Positions 26,034 through 34,573 of a stretch of DNA of 64,000 bases are shown here, in pieces. The stretch covers positions 248,001-312,000 of the forward strand of contig NZ_VSKS01000007.1 in assembly GCF_008312835.1 (NCBI RefSeq). Direction: 5' to 3'. Each line of letters begins with the position of its first letter. The stretch's first letter is position 1. This stretch comes from Streptomyces marokkonensis. GTDB lineage: Bacteria > Actinomycetota > Actinomycetes > Streptomycetales > Streptomycetaceae. The notes beneath the pieces were generated by a model that worked only from the letters and a program-made list of their open reading frames with translations, was not told where the DNA came from and did no database searches. A program made the position numbers and the translations under genes.

Positions 26034-26143
26034 GCGGGCCAGGCTAGCCCGGCCGCACCCCGGTCCGTGGGCAGGCGGGTCGGGCTCCTCACGCGCGACC
26101 ACACCTACGACGCCGTCATGGCCGCCTGCCCTCTCAAGCCGGT

Positions 26144-27124
26144 TCAGGGGAGGTTGTCGAGCTGGTTCCGCGTACGGAAGGTGCGGCGGTAGGTGTGCGG
26201 GGGCAGTCCGACCACGCGGTTGAAGTGCCGGCGCAGCGTGGTGGCGGTGCCCATGCCCGTGGCCGCCGCGACGGCGTCGACGCTGTCGTCGGTGGTCTCC
26301 AGCAACTCCTGGGCGCGCCGGATGCGTTGGGTGAGCAGCCACTGCAGCGGGGTGGTACCGGTCGTGGTCCTGAAGTGGCGGCCCAGGTGGCGGGAGCTCA
26401 TCCGCGCCCGGCGGGCCAGGTCTTCCACCGTCAGCGGCTGGTCGAGCCGTTCGAGCACCCAGGGGAGCAGTTCGGCGAGGGGGTGATGGCCGGGGGCGGG
26501 CACCGGGGCCGGGATGAACTGGGCCTGGCCGCCGTCCCGGTGCGGTGGCACGACCAGGCGGCGGGCGACCTTGTTGGCGGTCGCCGAGCCCCGGTCGAGT
26601 CGGATGAGGTGCAGGCACAGGTCCATGGCGGCGGCCTTGCCTGCGGAGGTCAGCACGCTGCCGTTGTCCACGTAGAGGACGTCCGGGTCCACCTGCACCT
26701 CCGGATGGCGGTCGGCCAGCGCTCGGGTGTGTGCCCAGTGCGTCGTCGCGCGCAGTCCGTCGAGCAGGCCAGCGGAGGCCAGTACGAAGGCGCCCGTGCA
26801 CAGGGAGACCACGCGTGCACCCGCCTCGTGGGCGGCGCGCACCGCGTCGACCAGGTCGGCGGGCGGGGCCTCGTCGATGTCGGCCCAGCCCGGGACGATC
26901 ACGGTGTCGGCCTGGGGGAGCCGGTCGAGTCCGTGGTCGGGCTCGAGCAGGAACCGGCCGGCCCGCACCGGGCCGGGCCCGCAGACGACGAGGCGGTACC
27001 ACGGACCCGCCACGCCGTCCGGGGCGGAGCCGAAGACCTCCTGGGCCAGAGCCAGTTCGAAGTGAAGCATCCCGTCGGTGACGGCCAGCGCAACCGTGTC
27101 CACGTCCGGAAGTGTACGGGGCAT
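26144..27124 (-). CDS. GlxA-family transcriptional regulator (DJ-1/PfpI plus AraC domains)
   Basis: 326 aa. N-terminal DJ-1/PfpI-like domain with the nucleophile-elbow sequence VVSLCTGAFVLASAGLLDG and the block VLTSAGKAAAMDLCLHLI; C-terminal AraC domain with HTHs at LTVEDLARRARMSSRHLGRH and VDAVAAATGMGTATTLRRHF. GlxA-type regulators sense unknown metabolites. It diverges from the saccharopine-dehydrogenase-like gene at 27213 with 88 bp between, making that gene the probable target. Confidence 0.9.
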   Translation of the reverse strand: MPRTLPDVDTVALAVTDGMLHFELALAQEVFGSAPDGVAGPWYRLVVCGPGPVRAGRFLLEPDHGLDRLPQADTVIVPGWADIDEAPPADLVDAVRAAHEAGARVVSLCTGAFVLASAGLLDGLRATTHWAHTRALADRHPEVQVDPDVLYVDNGSVLTSAGKAAAMDLCLHLIRLDRGSATANKVARRLVVPPHRDGGQAQFIPAPVPAPGHHPLAELLPWVLERLDQPLTVEDLARRARMSSRHLGRHFRTTTGTTPLQWLLTQRIRRAQELLETTDDSVDAVAAATGMGTATTLRRHFNRVVGLPPHTYRRTFRTRNQLDNLP

Positions 27125-27212
27125 GTCGTTCCGGACACTCGTGCGAGCCTTCCGCGCCCGCCAGGATGGTCGCGACGGAGCTGAACGGATCATTCGAACG
27201 AAGGAAGCACCC

Positions 27213-28244
27213 ATGACGACGGCACCCAGGGTCGCTGTGTACGGCGCGTACGGACACACCGGACGGTTCGTGGTGACGGAGCTGCAGGAGCGCGGGTTCA
27301 CTCCGGTGCTCTCCGGCCGCGACGCCGGCAAGCTGAAGGCGCTGTCGTACGGAACCGGGCTGGACGCCCACCCCGCGTCGGTCGACGACCCGCCCTCGCT
27401 CGACCGGGCGCTGGCCGGCGCGGCGGCCGTGATCAACTGCGCCGGGCCCTTCGCCACGACGGCCGTCCCGGTGATCGAGGCGGCCCAGCGGGCCGGGATC
27501 CCGTATGTGGACGTGGCGGCCGAGATCGAGGCTGTCGCCGATACCCTCGCGTACGTCCCCGACCGGCCACGAGACGCCGGGGCGGCGCTGATCGTTCCCG
27601 CGATGGCCTTCTACGGGGGTCTCGGCGACCTGTTGATCACCACCGCCATGGGCGACTGGACGGCTGCCGACGAGGCGCACATCGCCTACGGGCTGAGCGG
27701 TTGGCATCCCACCGCCGGTACGCGTGCCGCCGGCGCGGTCTCGCGGGAGCGGCGGAACGGCCGGAGCGTCCGCTACCGGAACGGACGGCTGGAGTACCAC
27801 GGGGAGGACCTGCCCACGCTGGAGTGGCCCTTCCCCGCCCCGATGGGCCCCCGGGCCGTCATCGGGGAGTTCTCGATGGCTGACGTCGTGACCGTTCCCA
27901 GTCACCTGTCCATCCCCGACGTGCGCACCTACATGGCGGTCGAGGCGGCCCAGGACATCGCGGCCCCGGACACGCCGGCACCGGCTGCGGCCGACGAGTC
28001 CGGACGGTCCGGGCAGACCTTCCTCGTCGATGCCGTCGTGCGTTCCGGCACCAGTGAACGGCGTGCCGTGGCCAGGGGCCGGGACATCTACGCCGTCACC
28101 GCGCCGCTCGCGGTGGAAGCGGTCGACCGCATCCTCACGGGACGGACCCGGACGACCGGAGTCGCCTCCGCGGGCGAGGTCTTCGACGCCCCCGGCTTCC
28201 TCCGCGCACTGTCCCCGCACATCACCCTGGAACTGTGCCCGTAG
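27213..28244 (+). CDS. Saccharopine dehydrogenase NADP-binding domain protein
   Basis: 343 aa. Rossmann start VAVYGAYGHTGRFVVTELQE, VLSGRDAGKLKAL, then AAVINCAGPFATTAVPVIEAAQRAGIPYVDVAAEI, the typical pattern of trans-acting enoyl reductases and saccharopine-dehydrogenase-like proteins. The C-terminal half is less conserved. It is likely an NAD(P)-dependent oxidoreductase; the substrate is unknown. GAAGGAAG lies 6 bases before the ATG. Divergent GlxA-type regulator upstream. Confidence 0.85.
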   Translation: MTTAPRVAVYGAYGHTGRFVVTELQERGFTPVLSGRDAGKLKALSYGTGLDAHPASVDDPPSLDRALAGAAAVINCAGPFATTAVPVIEAAQRAGIPYVDVAAEIEAVADTLAYVPDRPRDAGAALIVPAMAFYGGLGDLLITTAMGDWTAADEAHIAYGLSGWHPTAGTRAAGAVSRERRNGRSVRYRNGRLEYHGEDLPTLEWPFPAPMGPRAVIGEFSMADVVTVPSHLSIPDVRTYMAVEAAQDIAAPDTPAPAAADESGRSGQTFLVDAVVRSGTSERRAVARGRDIYAVTAPLAVEAVDRILTGRTRTTGVASAGEVFDAPGFLRALSPHITLELCP

Positions 28245-28282
28245 CGAGCGGGCGGGGTTCTGCGTCTCGAGGTCCGCAGCCA

Positions 28283-30058
28283 TCAGGTGAGTACGTCGCC
28301 GGTGCCTTCGGTGGCGCGGAGGAGTTGGTCGAGCCAGCCGGGTGCGGCCGGGTCGCCGGCGTCGGCGCGTTGACGCAGCCAGGTGAGCGCTCGGTCGGTG
28401 TGTCCGGAGTCGTACAGGAGCGTGACGGCCAGTCCGAGGGAGCCGGTGTCTCCGGTTTCGTTGGCGCGCTGGTACCAGGAGATGGCTTCCTCGACGCGAC
28501 CGGCGCTGTGCAGGATGGTTCCGGCTGCCCGCAGCCCGTTGTGCTGGCCGGCGTCGAACGCGGCGGTGAACAGGTGCAGGGCGGGGGAGATGAGTCCGCG
28601 TTCACCGGCGGATTGGGCGAGGTCGGTCAGGTCGCTGCGGTGAGCGTGGTCGACCAGGGCCTCCCAGAAGCCTGTCGGGGCCGTGGAGAGTCGGCGGGTA
28701 CTGCGACCGTGCTCCTCGAGGAAGTCGGCCAGGCGGTAGTGGGGTTGAGTGTGCTTGGGTGCTCCTCGCCGGGGGCGCATGCGGGTGAGCGGGCCGCGTG
28801 TGCCGCGCAGGGGGGCGGCGCAGTAGGCGAGGGCCTGTTCGAACCAGTCCTCGCGCAGGCCGTCCCATTCGGTGTCGGTGAGGTAGCTTTCGGCGGCGGC
28901 TTCCAGCAGTGCGTGAGGCAGGGCGATGTTGTGTCCCGCGGCCCTGGCGTCCATGGCGGCTTCGATCACGGCGCGGGCGTTCGCCGGGGCCGTGCGGTAG
29001 CGCTCCAGCAGAGCGGGGGCGCCGGCCAGGTACTGGGTGATGCGCCCGTCCTGGGCGTGCTGGACGGCGTGGCGCAGGCGTGGATCCCTTGGGGCCCGGT
29101 CGCGCAGGCGCTTGTAGTCCTCGCCGGTGAAGGCGCTGGGTACGGTGATTCCGGTTCCGGCGAGAAGGTAGCGGGCTTGCGCGTGCACATCCTCGGGGCC
29201 GCGCCGGAGGTCGGGTTCCTGCGTCAACTCGACCCAGTGCTCGGGCCAGATGGTGCCCAGGACCAGCACGGGGGCACAGGACGGTTCACGCAGCAGGGCC
29301 CGCAGCGCCGCCGCCACCCGTTCGCCCAGAACGGTTCCGGGCGTGTTGAGGTAGTGGTGCGTGTCGTTCAGCCACACCACGGTCCGCGGTCCGATGCCGC
29401 TGAGCCCGGTGAGAGCGGCTTCGGGGCGTCCCGGAACGATGGGATGCCACAGCCTCCAGTTCTCGGGCAGTTCCTGGACCGCCTCCCAGCAGGCGCGGGT
29501 CTTGCCGGTGGAGGAGTCCCCGATGAGAACGGTCATGCAGCTGGCCCCTCGTGCTGCCTGGGCCACCTTCTGTCGCAGTTCCTCGTCGTGGGCTCGCTCG
29601 ACATACGCCGGCAGCGGCGGCAGACACTCAGGGAAGCCCCCTGTGCTGCTGTCGATGGCGCGGTGCACTTCCAGGACGAACGGGTCGGTGAACGACTTCA
29701 GCGGCTGCCCCAGAGGTGCCGCCAGGCGTGCCTTGATCCACAAGCTGCTGATCAGTAACACGAAGTCGTCCGCATCCCAGGCGGCACGCCGGGCCAGGAC
29801 GACAGCCACAGCAGCGGCGTCGGACTGCTGCGCCGGGACCTGAGAGCCGTCCAGGCACTGCCGGATGGCCTCTGGAGTGGGGGCGCCCTCCAGTTCGCCG
29901 TCGCGTGCGACGTCGGCGGCCAGTTCTTCCAGGGCCGGGCTCCCGGCCGCCCGGTAGGCCTCGAACAGCGCGGTCTTGAACTCACGCACCGGACCCGGGC
30001 CCACTTGAGGCGCGCGCAGCACACGGGACGACCTCGCCCCTCCACCCCCGTTCGCCAT
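28283..30058 (-). CDS. STAND-like P-loop NTPase with N-terminal HTH-like region and C-terminal TPR/Sel1-like repeats
   Basis: 591 aa. Residues 27-95 look like an HTH-type domain (FKTALFEAYRAAGSPALEEL, PEAIRQCLDGSQVP). A P-loop GDSSTGKT is at 180-187 and a Walker B VVWLND at 227-232, followed by a region ending in VLVLGTIWPEHW that resembles sensor 1. Residues about 490-580 hold helical repeats (LFTAAFDAGQHNGLRAAGTI, EEAISWYQRANETGDTGSLG). This layout is shared by actinobacterial STAND ATPases, some of which act in signalling or phage defence. It diverges from a coiled-coil membrane protein and a repeat protein (30225, 30948). No effector domain is recognisable. Confidence 0.7.
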   Translation of the reverse strand: MANGGGGARSSRVLRAPQVGPGPVREFKTALFEAYRAAGSPALEELAADVARDGELEGAPTPEAIRQCLDGSQVPAQQSDAAAVAVVLARRAAWDADDFVLLISSLWIKARLAAPLGQPLKSFTDPFVLEVHRAIDSSTGGFPECLPPLPAYVERAHDEELRQKVAQAARGASCMTVLIGDSSTGKTRACWEAVQELPENWRLWHPIVPGRPEAALTGLSGIGPRTVVWLNDTHHYLNTPGTVLGERVAAALRALLREPSCAPVLVLGTIWPEHWVELTQEPDLRRGPEDVHAQARYLLAGTGITVPSAFTGEDYKRLRDRAPRDPRLRHAVQHAQDGRITQYLAGAPALLERYRTAPANARAVIEAAMDARAAGHNIALPHALLEAAAESYLTDTEWDGLREDWFEQALAYCAAPLRGTRGPLTRMRPRRGAPKHTQPHYRLADFLEEHGRSTRRLSTAPTGFWEALVDHAHRSDLTDLAQSAGERGLISPALHLFTAAFDAGQHNGLRAAGTILHSAGRVEEAISWYQRANETGDTGSLGLAVTLLYDSGHTDRALTWLRQRADAGDPAAPGWLDQLLRATEGTGDVLT

Positions 30059-30224
30059 GAGCCCATCATGCCCCGGCCATCGTCACCAAGGGTTGTTCCG
30101 GCAGGGAAAGGCAAGCCGTCCGGCAGTGCCCCGCATGCGGCCGGCCGCAGCCGGCACCAGCTGTGCCCGGGTTCCCGCTTTGAGACACTGCAGTCCAACG
30201 GAGGCTAGGTGGAGGGGAGTTCTG

Positions 30225-30836
30225 GTGGCACAGGAGCTTGTGACGGCCTGGATCGCGGCCGGTGCCGCGGTCGCCGGCGCGGTCGCCGGCGGCACGCTGA
30301 CCGGATGGTTCACCTTGGCCTCCGCACGCAGACAGGCCCAGGGAGCCGTCGAAGCCGCCGTGCGCCAGGCCGACGCCGCCTGGGCAGCCGGCCGGCGTCA
30401 GGCCGACGCCGCCTGGGAAGCGGGCCGCCGCCAGGCCGAGGCAGCCTGGGAAGCCGGCCGTCTGCAGGCCGACGCCCAGCTCAGCGTGGCCCACCAGACC
30501 CTCACGGCCCAGACGATGGCCGCCCAGCACCAGGTGCGCCGTGCCGCCTACGTGTCCTTCCTCGCCAGAACCGACCTGGCCCGCCACAGATGGCAGGAAT
30601 GGCAGAACGCCCTGGGTTCCGCGGATGCGACGACCCGGCGCGATGCCTACCGGGCGGCGCTGCGGGGCGTCGATGAGGCACTGAACGTCGTCCGCCTGGA
30701 GGGCCCCGACTCTGTCGCCGCCGCTGCGGAAGGTCTCGAGCAGGCGCTGGGCGACACCGCTGCCGGAGACCAACAGGCCGCGGCGCACTCGCGTTTTCTG
30801 CAGGCGGCCCGGGCGGCACTCGCCCCCACGCCGTAG
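30225..30836 (+). CDS. Membrane-anchored coiled-coil protein with 11-residue repeats
   Basis: 203 aa from GTG 30225, which has GGAGGGGAG about 5 bases upstream. One membrane segment (residues 8-33, AWIAAGAAVAGAVAGGTLTGWF) is followed by three near-identical 11-mers RQADAAWAAGR, RQADAAWEAGR, RQAEAAWEAGR (47-79) and a fourth worn one. The rest is helical (AAYVSFLARTDLARHRWQEWQN). A hendecad period favours a long right-handed coiled coil. Similar single-pass proteins are common in Streptomyces and have no assigned role. It lies between an STAND-like NTPase (divergent) and a repeat protein (same strand, 111 bp later). Confidence 0.7.
   Translation: MAQELVTAWIAAGAAVAGAVAGGTLTGWFTLASARRQAQGAVEAAVRQADAAWAAGRRQADAAWEAGRRQAEAAWEAGRLQADAQLSVAHQTLTAQTMAAQHQVRRAAYVSFLARTDLARHRWQEWQNALGSADATTRRDAYRAALRGVDEALNVVRLEGPDSVAAAAEGLEQALGDTAAGDQQAAAHSRFLQAARAALAPTP
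30363..30461 (+). repeat. 33-bp tandem repeat, 3 units, coding
   Basis: Three tandem 33-bp units coding RQADAAW[A/E]AGR in the coiled-coil protein; units two and three differ by very few bases, which suggests recent duplication. Confidence 0.85.
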
Positions 30837-30947
30837 AGGAAGCAGTTCGCCCGTGCCGCAGGCAGGCCACTTCCCGTGGGCAGACGTGGGCGGCTGTTCG
30901 TGGGAGACTCGGCGGCCAGGTGGCTGAGCCGGAGGGAGTTGCTCGCT

Positions 30948-32423
30948 GTGTCGGATGGCGCATTGCCGCCGGTTCACCTCATCAGGGTGCTGGAGGGCCT
31001 GGCAACGAACCCGATGCTGCCGCCGGACTTCGTCCGTCGTCTCCTGGCTCACCGTAAGGGCCATGGCAGTCTCGCCGGACGCCCGGATCTGAGCGACGGC
31101 ATGATCGCGGAGATCATCGCCATGGACGAGCACTGGTTCACGCACTCGCTCGCGCTCAACCGCCGCCTGCCGCATGCTTTCCGGATGACGCTCGCCGGGC
31201 ATCCGGATCCGGGGATCCGGGCGGCCCTGGTGGTCGGTGCGGACGGCGGCGCGCGCCGTGAGCTGTTCGAGCGGCTGCTCGGCGACCCCGACCCGCAGGT
31301 GCGCGAGCACCTGACGGGAAACGATCGCGTACCGGAGGATCTGCGTGCCCGGCTCGCGGCCGATCCGGAGCCCGGGGTCCGGGCCACGCTCGCCCAGTCG
31401 TGGACGCAGGCCCCCGAAACGGTACGCCGCCTGCTGCTGACTGACCCCGAGGACACGGTGCGTGCGGCAGCCTGCGCCACCTACTACCGGCACCTTCCTC
31501 ACCCCGTGCCACCCGCCGACCTGCTCACGGCGCTGCTGGCCGACCCGGTCACGCGGGCCGGGGCCGTGCGCCACTGCACCCTCGACGCCGGCACGGCCCG
31601 CCGGCTGGCCGAGGACCCGGACCAGCACGTGCGGGAAGAGGTGGCAGGCCACCCCGGCCTCCCACCCCCGCTGCGCGACGTCCTGGCCGAGGACCCCAGC
31701 CCGCAGGTCCGCCTCCGTGTCTTCGCCCGCCGGGACACCCCGGAGCCCGCCCGGGCCGCGATCCACGCCCGGCTCCTGTCGGAGGTGCCGCCACGGGACT
31801 GGCTCACCGCTCCCACCGACCTGGACGACGACGCACTCGAACAACAGCTGATGAGCGAGATGGCGCGGATGCAGCTTCGGACACTGCGTCTGCCGTGGGT
31901 GACGGCCGACCCGCTGCCGCACGTGGACTCGCCCTACGCCTGCTTCCGCGCCTCGGCCGCCGGGTCGGACCGGCTTCCCGCGCCGGTCGTGGCCCGGCTG
32001 CTCGACGACGAGGACAGCGGCGTCCGCACGACGATGGCGCTGCACGCCCGGGACCGCATTGATCCGGCCACCGCCGAACGTATCGACCGCACCTACCGGC
32101 CGGAGAAGAAGACCCGGTGGCGTCCGGCCGACGATTTCCCCCTCCCGGCGGACGTCCTTCGGCGCCTGGCCACTGATCCCGACCCCAGGATGCGGCAGTT
32201 GGCCCCGCGCGACCCCGCCCTGCCGGTGGAACTCGTCCGCAGCCTGGCCGCCGATTCCGACCCCACTGTGCGCCACGCGATCGTGGCCCATCCCCGGCTT
32301 CCGGTCAGCGAGTTGGTGCGGCTGCTGACCGATCCGTCGGAACAGGTCGCCGCGGCCGCCGCCGCTCACCCCGGCCTGCCGACCGAGCACATGGACCGGA
32401 TCCTGACCTGCGCAGGCCTGTGA
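30948..32423 (+). CDS. Leucine-rich-repeat-variant (LRV)/HEAT-like repeat protein
   Basis: 491 aa from GTG 30948 (GGGAG 9 bases upstream); GTG 30876 would add 24 residues. From about residue 90 the protein is a solenoid of degenerate repeats of about 24-30 residues with the pattern LAxDPDPxVRxxVAxHPxLP: for example LLGDPDPQVREHLTGNDRVP, LAEDPDQHVREEVAGHPGLP, LAADSDPTVRHAIVAHPRLP and LLTDPSEQVAAAAAAHPGLP. Such solenoids bind proteins. A less regular insert lies at about 285-340. No catalytic domain is present. It probably functions with its neighbours at 28283 and 30225, but only position supports this. Confidence 0.8.
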   Translation: MSDGALPPVHLIRVLEGLATNPMLPPDFVRRLLAHRKGHGSLAGRPDLSDGMIAEIIAMDEHWFTHSLALNRRLPHAFRMTLAGHPDPGIRAALVVGADGGARRELFERLLGDPDPQVREHLTGNDRVPEDLRARLAADPEPGVRATLAQSWTQAPETVRRLLLTDPEDTVRAAACATYYRHLPHPVPPADLLTALLADPVTRAGAVRHCTLDAGTARRLAEDPDQHVREEVAGHPGLPPPLRDVLAEDPSPQVRLRVFARRDTPEPARAAIHARLLSEVPPRDWLTAPTDLDDDALEQQLMSEMARMQLRTLRLPWVTADPLPHVDSPYACFRASAAGSDRLPAPVVARLLDDEDSGVRTTMALHARDRIDPATAERIDRTYRPEKKTRWRPADDFPLPADVLRRLATDPDPRMRQLAPRDPALPVELVRSLAADSDPTVRHAIVAHPRLPVSELVRLLTDPSEQVAAAAAAHPGLPTEHMDRILTCAGL

Positions 32424-32943
32424 CAGCGACACGCGTGCGACAAGCGCCCCTTGGTATGCAGCAGCCCGTCCAGCGTGAGACGGCCTCGCGTTTGGCGGGG
32501 TCGTCGGTGAAAGTGCGTACCGCCAGATGGATGGTGGGCCGGTCGGACCGGGTCGGTCACGACGTGGGCCTCGCGCACAGCGAGGGGCCCAGCTCCCGCA
32601 GCTGTTCCACGACACGGTCTTTCGCGAGCTGCCCGGGGGAGAGGAACAGGCATTCGGCATCACCGTCCCGGATCGCCCGCCAGCCCCTGTCGGTGGCCGA
32701 CTGCGACTGCTCGGAGTTCACGGCAGTCGCGTCCGGTGCCGCGCTGTGCTTCCGCCGTCGGCCGGGGCGGCGCCTTCGTGGACACCGACCCCGCCGACGA
32801 CCGGGCCGTCATCGACCTGAACATCACCACGACCGTCCGGCTGGCCGGGTCGCTGAAAGCCGCGGAACCGGGACCGGCGAGAACGCCGGTCCCAGGCAAT
32901 GAGAGGTGGGTGAGCGCCGACGCGCGACGGACGGCCGTTTGCG
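32424..32943. other. Gene-free stretch with decayed coding fragments
   Basis: 520 bp without an intact gene. On the plus strand about 32757-32860 reads GGAFVDTDPADDRAVIDLNI and on (TTTVRLAGSL), which looks like the middle of a short-chain dehydrogenase. On the minus strand a 54-codon frame (32557-32721, GTG start, no ribosome site) reads DAECLFLSPGQLAKDRVVEQ and on. Both are probably remnants. Confidence 0.35.
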
Positions 32944-33513
32944 CTACGCCTCGTCGGCGCCGGAACGGCGAGCGGCGCGACGTCGTATGCGCAAGGGCAG
33001 CGCGTACCAGCAGAGTCCGAACCACAGCATGACCCCGACGACGAGTACTTCGGCGAGGACGCCGGGAACCACGAAACGCAGGATGAGGAGCAGCGTGCAG
33101 CCGATGGTCAGCGCGAGCAGGACCATGCCGCACATCATCAGGCGACAGGCGGCCTCCACCACCTCGTCCTTCATCCGCTGGCCGGACAGGAAGCGGTGGA
33201 TGGAGACGGGCGCTATGAGCGCTCCCGTGGCCGAAGCACCGAGTACCACGGTGGTGACGTAGATGACGTGGTCCACCGTTCCTAGCTCCCGGAACAGCGG
33301 GGTGAAGGCCACGCTCAGCAGGAAGCCGAAGAGGATCTGCACGCCGGTCTGGGTGACCCGCGTCTCCTGCAGGACCTCGTTCCAGCGGCGGTTGACCCGC
33401 TCACGCGGGGACTCCGGCGCCTCGCCACCGGCCCCCGGACCGTGACCGTCGTGGTGTGCGCAGCGCGCGGCTTCCTCCTCCACCAGCGTGGCCGACTGCT
33501 CCGTCATCGTCAT
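32944..33513 (-). CDS. DUF6328 family membrane protein
   Basis: 189 aa. After a polar N-terminus, the conserved block NRRWNEVLQETRVTQTGVQI leads into four membrane segments (ILFGFLLSVAFTPLF, VIYVTTVVLGASATGALIA, LMMCGMVLLALTIGCTLLLI, VLAEVLVVGVMLWFGLCWY). This is the DUF6328 pattern, a common actinobacterial membrane protein without known function. GGGAGGG lies 5-6 bases before the ATG at 33513. Confidence 0.85.
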   Translation of the reverse strand: MTMTEQSATLVEEEAARCAHHDGHGPGAGGEAPESPRERVNRRWNEVLQETRVTQTGVQILFGFLLSVAFTPLFRELGTVDHVIYVTTVVLGASATGALIAPVSIHRFLSGQRMKDEVVEAACRLMMCGMVLLALTIGCTLLLILRFVVPGVLAEVLVVGVMLWFGLCWYALPLRIRRRAARRSGADEA

Positions 33514-33859
33514 GGCACCCTCCCGGTCGCAGGCCGTCCGTCTGCCCCGTCTTCGACGTCTTCATGCAGGTCATGCGGCAGGAAGGGCCGATCTCACTGC
33601 TGCGGTCAGAGGGGACGCCGCACACGACGACTTCGTGGCCGGGATGAGCTGTCGTGCCGGCGCGCGGATGCCCTGACCTGACGGGTGACGAGTGACGGTC
33701 GAGTACGAGTGGCGGGGCGGCTTCGACAACGCCAGTACCAGCAAGCCGCAGCTACGCCCCTGACTGGGCGTCACCGGCGCTCCAGGAAAGGGGTGTGCCG
33801 CATGTTCGTCGTCGGCGAAGACGGTCGTGGGCCACGACAACGGATGCCACGGTGGGCTC
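33514..33859. other. Intergenic region
   Basis: 346 bp between the divergent DUF6328 and DinB genes. I see no supported gene, repeat or operator in it. Confidence 0.35.
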
Positions 33860-34387
33860 ATGAATACGACACCGGATGGACGGCCCATCCCGCCCGCGCA
33901 TGCCGACGAGCGCGCCATGCTGGACGCATGGCTGGACTTTCACCGTGCGACTCTCGCCCTGAAGTGTTCGGGCCTCGAAGAGGATCAGTTACGCCTCGCT
34001 GCGGCGTCACCCTCGTCGATGACACTGCTGGGTCTCGTCCAGCACATGGCTGTGGTGGAACGCAACTGGTTTCAGCGTATATTCGCAGGTCAAGATGTCT
34101 CTCCGGTCTTCGGGGAGACCAACCTCGACGGTTTTTCCCTTCGGCCGGAAGGCGGGCTCGATGAGGCGCTGGCTGTGTGGCAGGCGGAGGTCGCCCGAGG
34201 CCGTGAACTGATCGCTGACGCGGCGCTGGACGATTCCGGCCGTCTGTCCGAACGGGAAGCGGGGCACGTCGGCGACCGGAGCGTCTCCCTGCGCTGGATC
34301 ATGGTGCACATGATCGAGGAATACGCGCGTCACAACGGTCATGCCGACCTCATCCGCGAACAGATCGACGGAGTCACCGGCGAATGA
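33860..34387 (+). CDS. DinB superfamily (DUF664) protein
   Basis: 175 aa from ATG 33860. The four-helix DinB pattern with candidate metal ligands: H in [16 protein letters not shown], and [20 protein letters not shown] with two further histidines, the characteristic end of DUF664 proteins. In actinomycetes many DinB proteins are mycothiol-dependent transferases or isomerases. A second DinB-like enzyme (maleylpyruvate isomerase type) lies at 45112. Single gene. Confidence 0.87.
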   Translation: MNTTPDGRPIPPAHADERAMLDAWLDFHRATLALKCSGLEEDQLRLAAASPSSMTLLGLVQHMAVVERNWFQRIFAGQDVSPVFGETNLDGFSLRPEGGLDEALAVWQAEVARGRELIADAALDDSGRLSEREAGHVGDRSVSLRWIMVHMIEEYARHNGHADLIREQIDGVTGE

Positions 34388-34573
34388 GACGCGCTTGCGG
34401 ATGACGGGCCGGTCGACGTCGACGGAGTAGGCGAAGTCGCGCTGACATTCCCTCGCTGGGTTCGTCCGACTCCCGCCCCCAGGCGTTGCCCGGCCTCTCG
34501 TGGGTACGCGTGTCCGGTATCCCGTCGGCCACGAGTCCTTGTACGGACCCTCTTTGAAGCAGTGGGAGATGAA

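Noticed and set aside
25449-28283. A 944-codon minus-strand open frame
   Set aside because: It runs antisense through the saccharopine-dehydrogenase-like gene and out of frame through the GlxA gene. Only its last 194 codons (YdeI family) are real.
30066-32663. An 865-codon minus-strand open frame opposite the LRV and coiled-coil genes
   Set aside because: Its composition is that of a shadow frame and it lacks any family pattern, whereas the plus strand has clear repeats and ribosome sites.
32557-32721. 54-codon minus-strand frame with a protein-like sequence
   Set aside because: Sequence looks coding in part, but there is no ribosome site and it lies in a stretch of gene remnants, so it is not listed as a gene.
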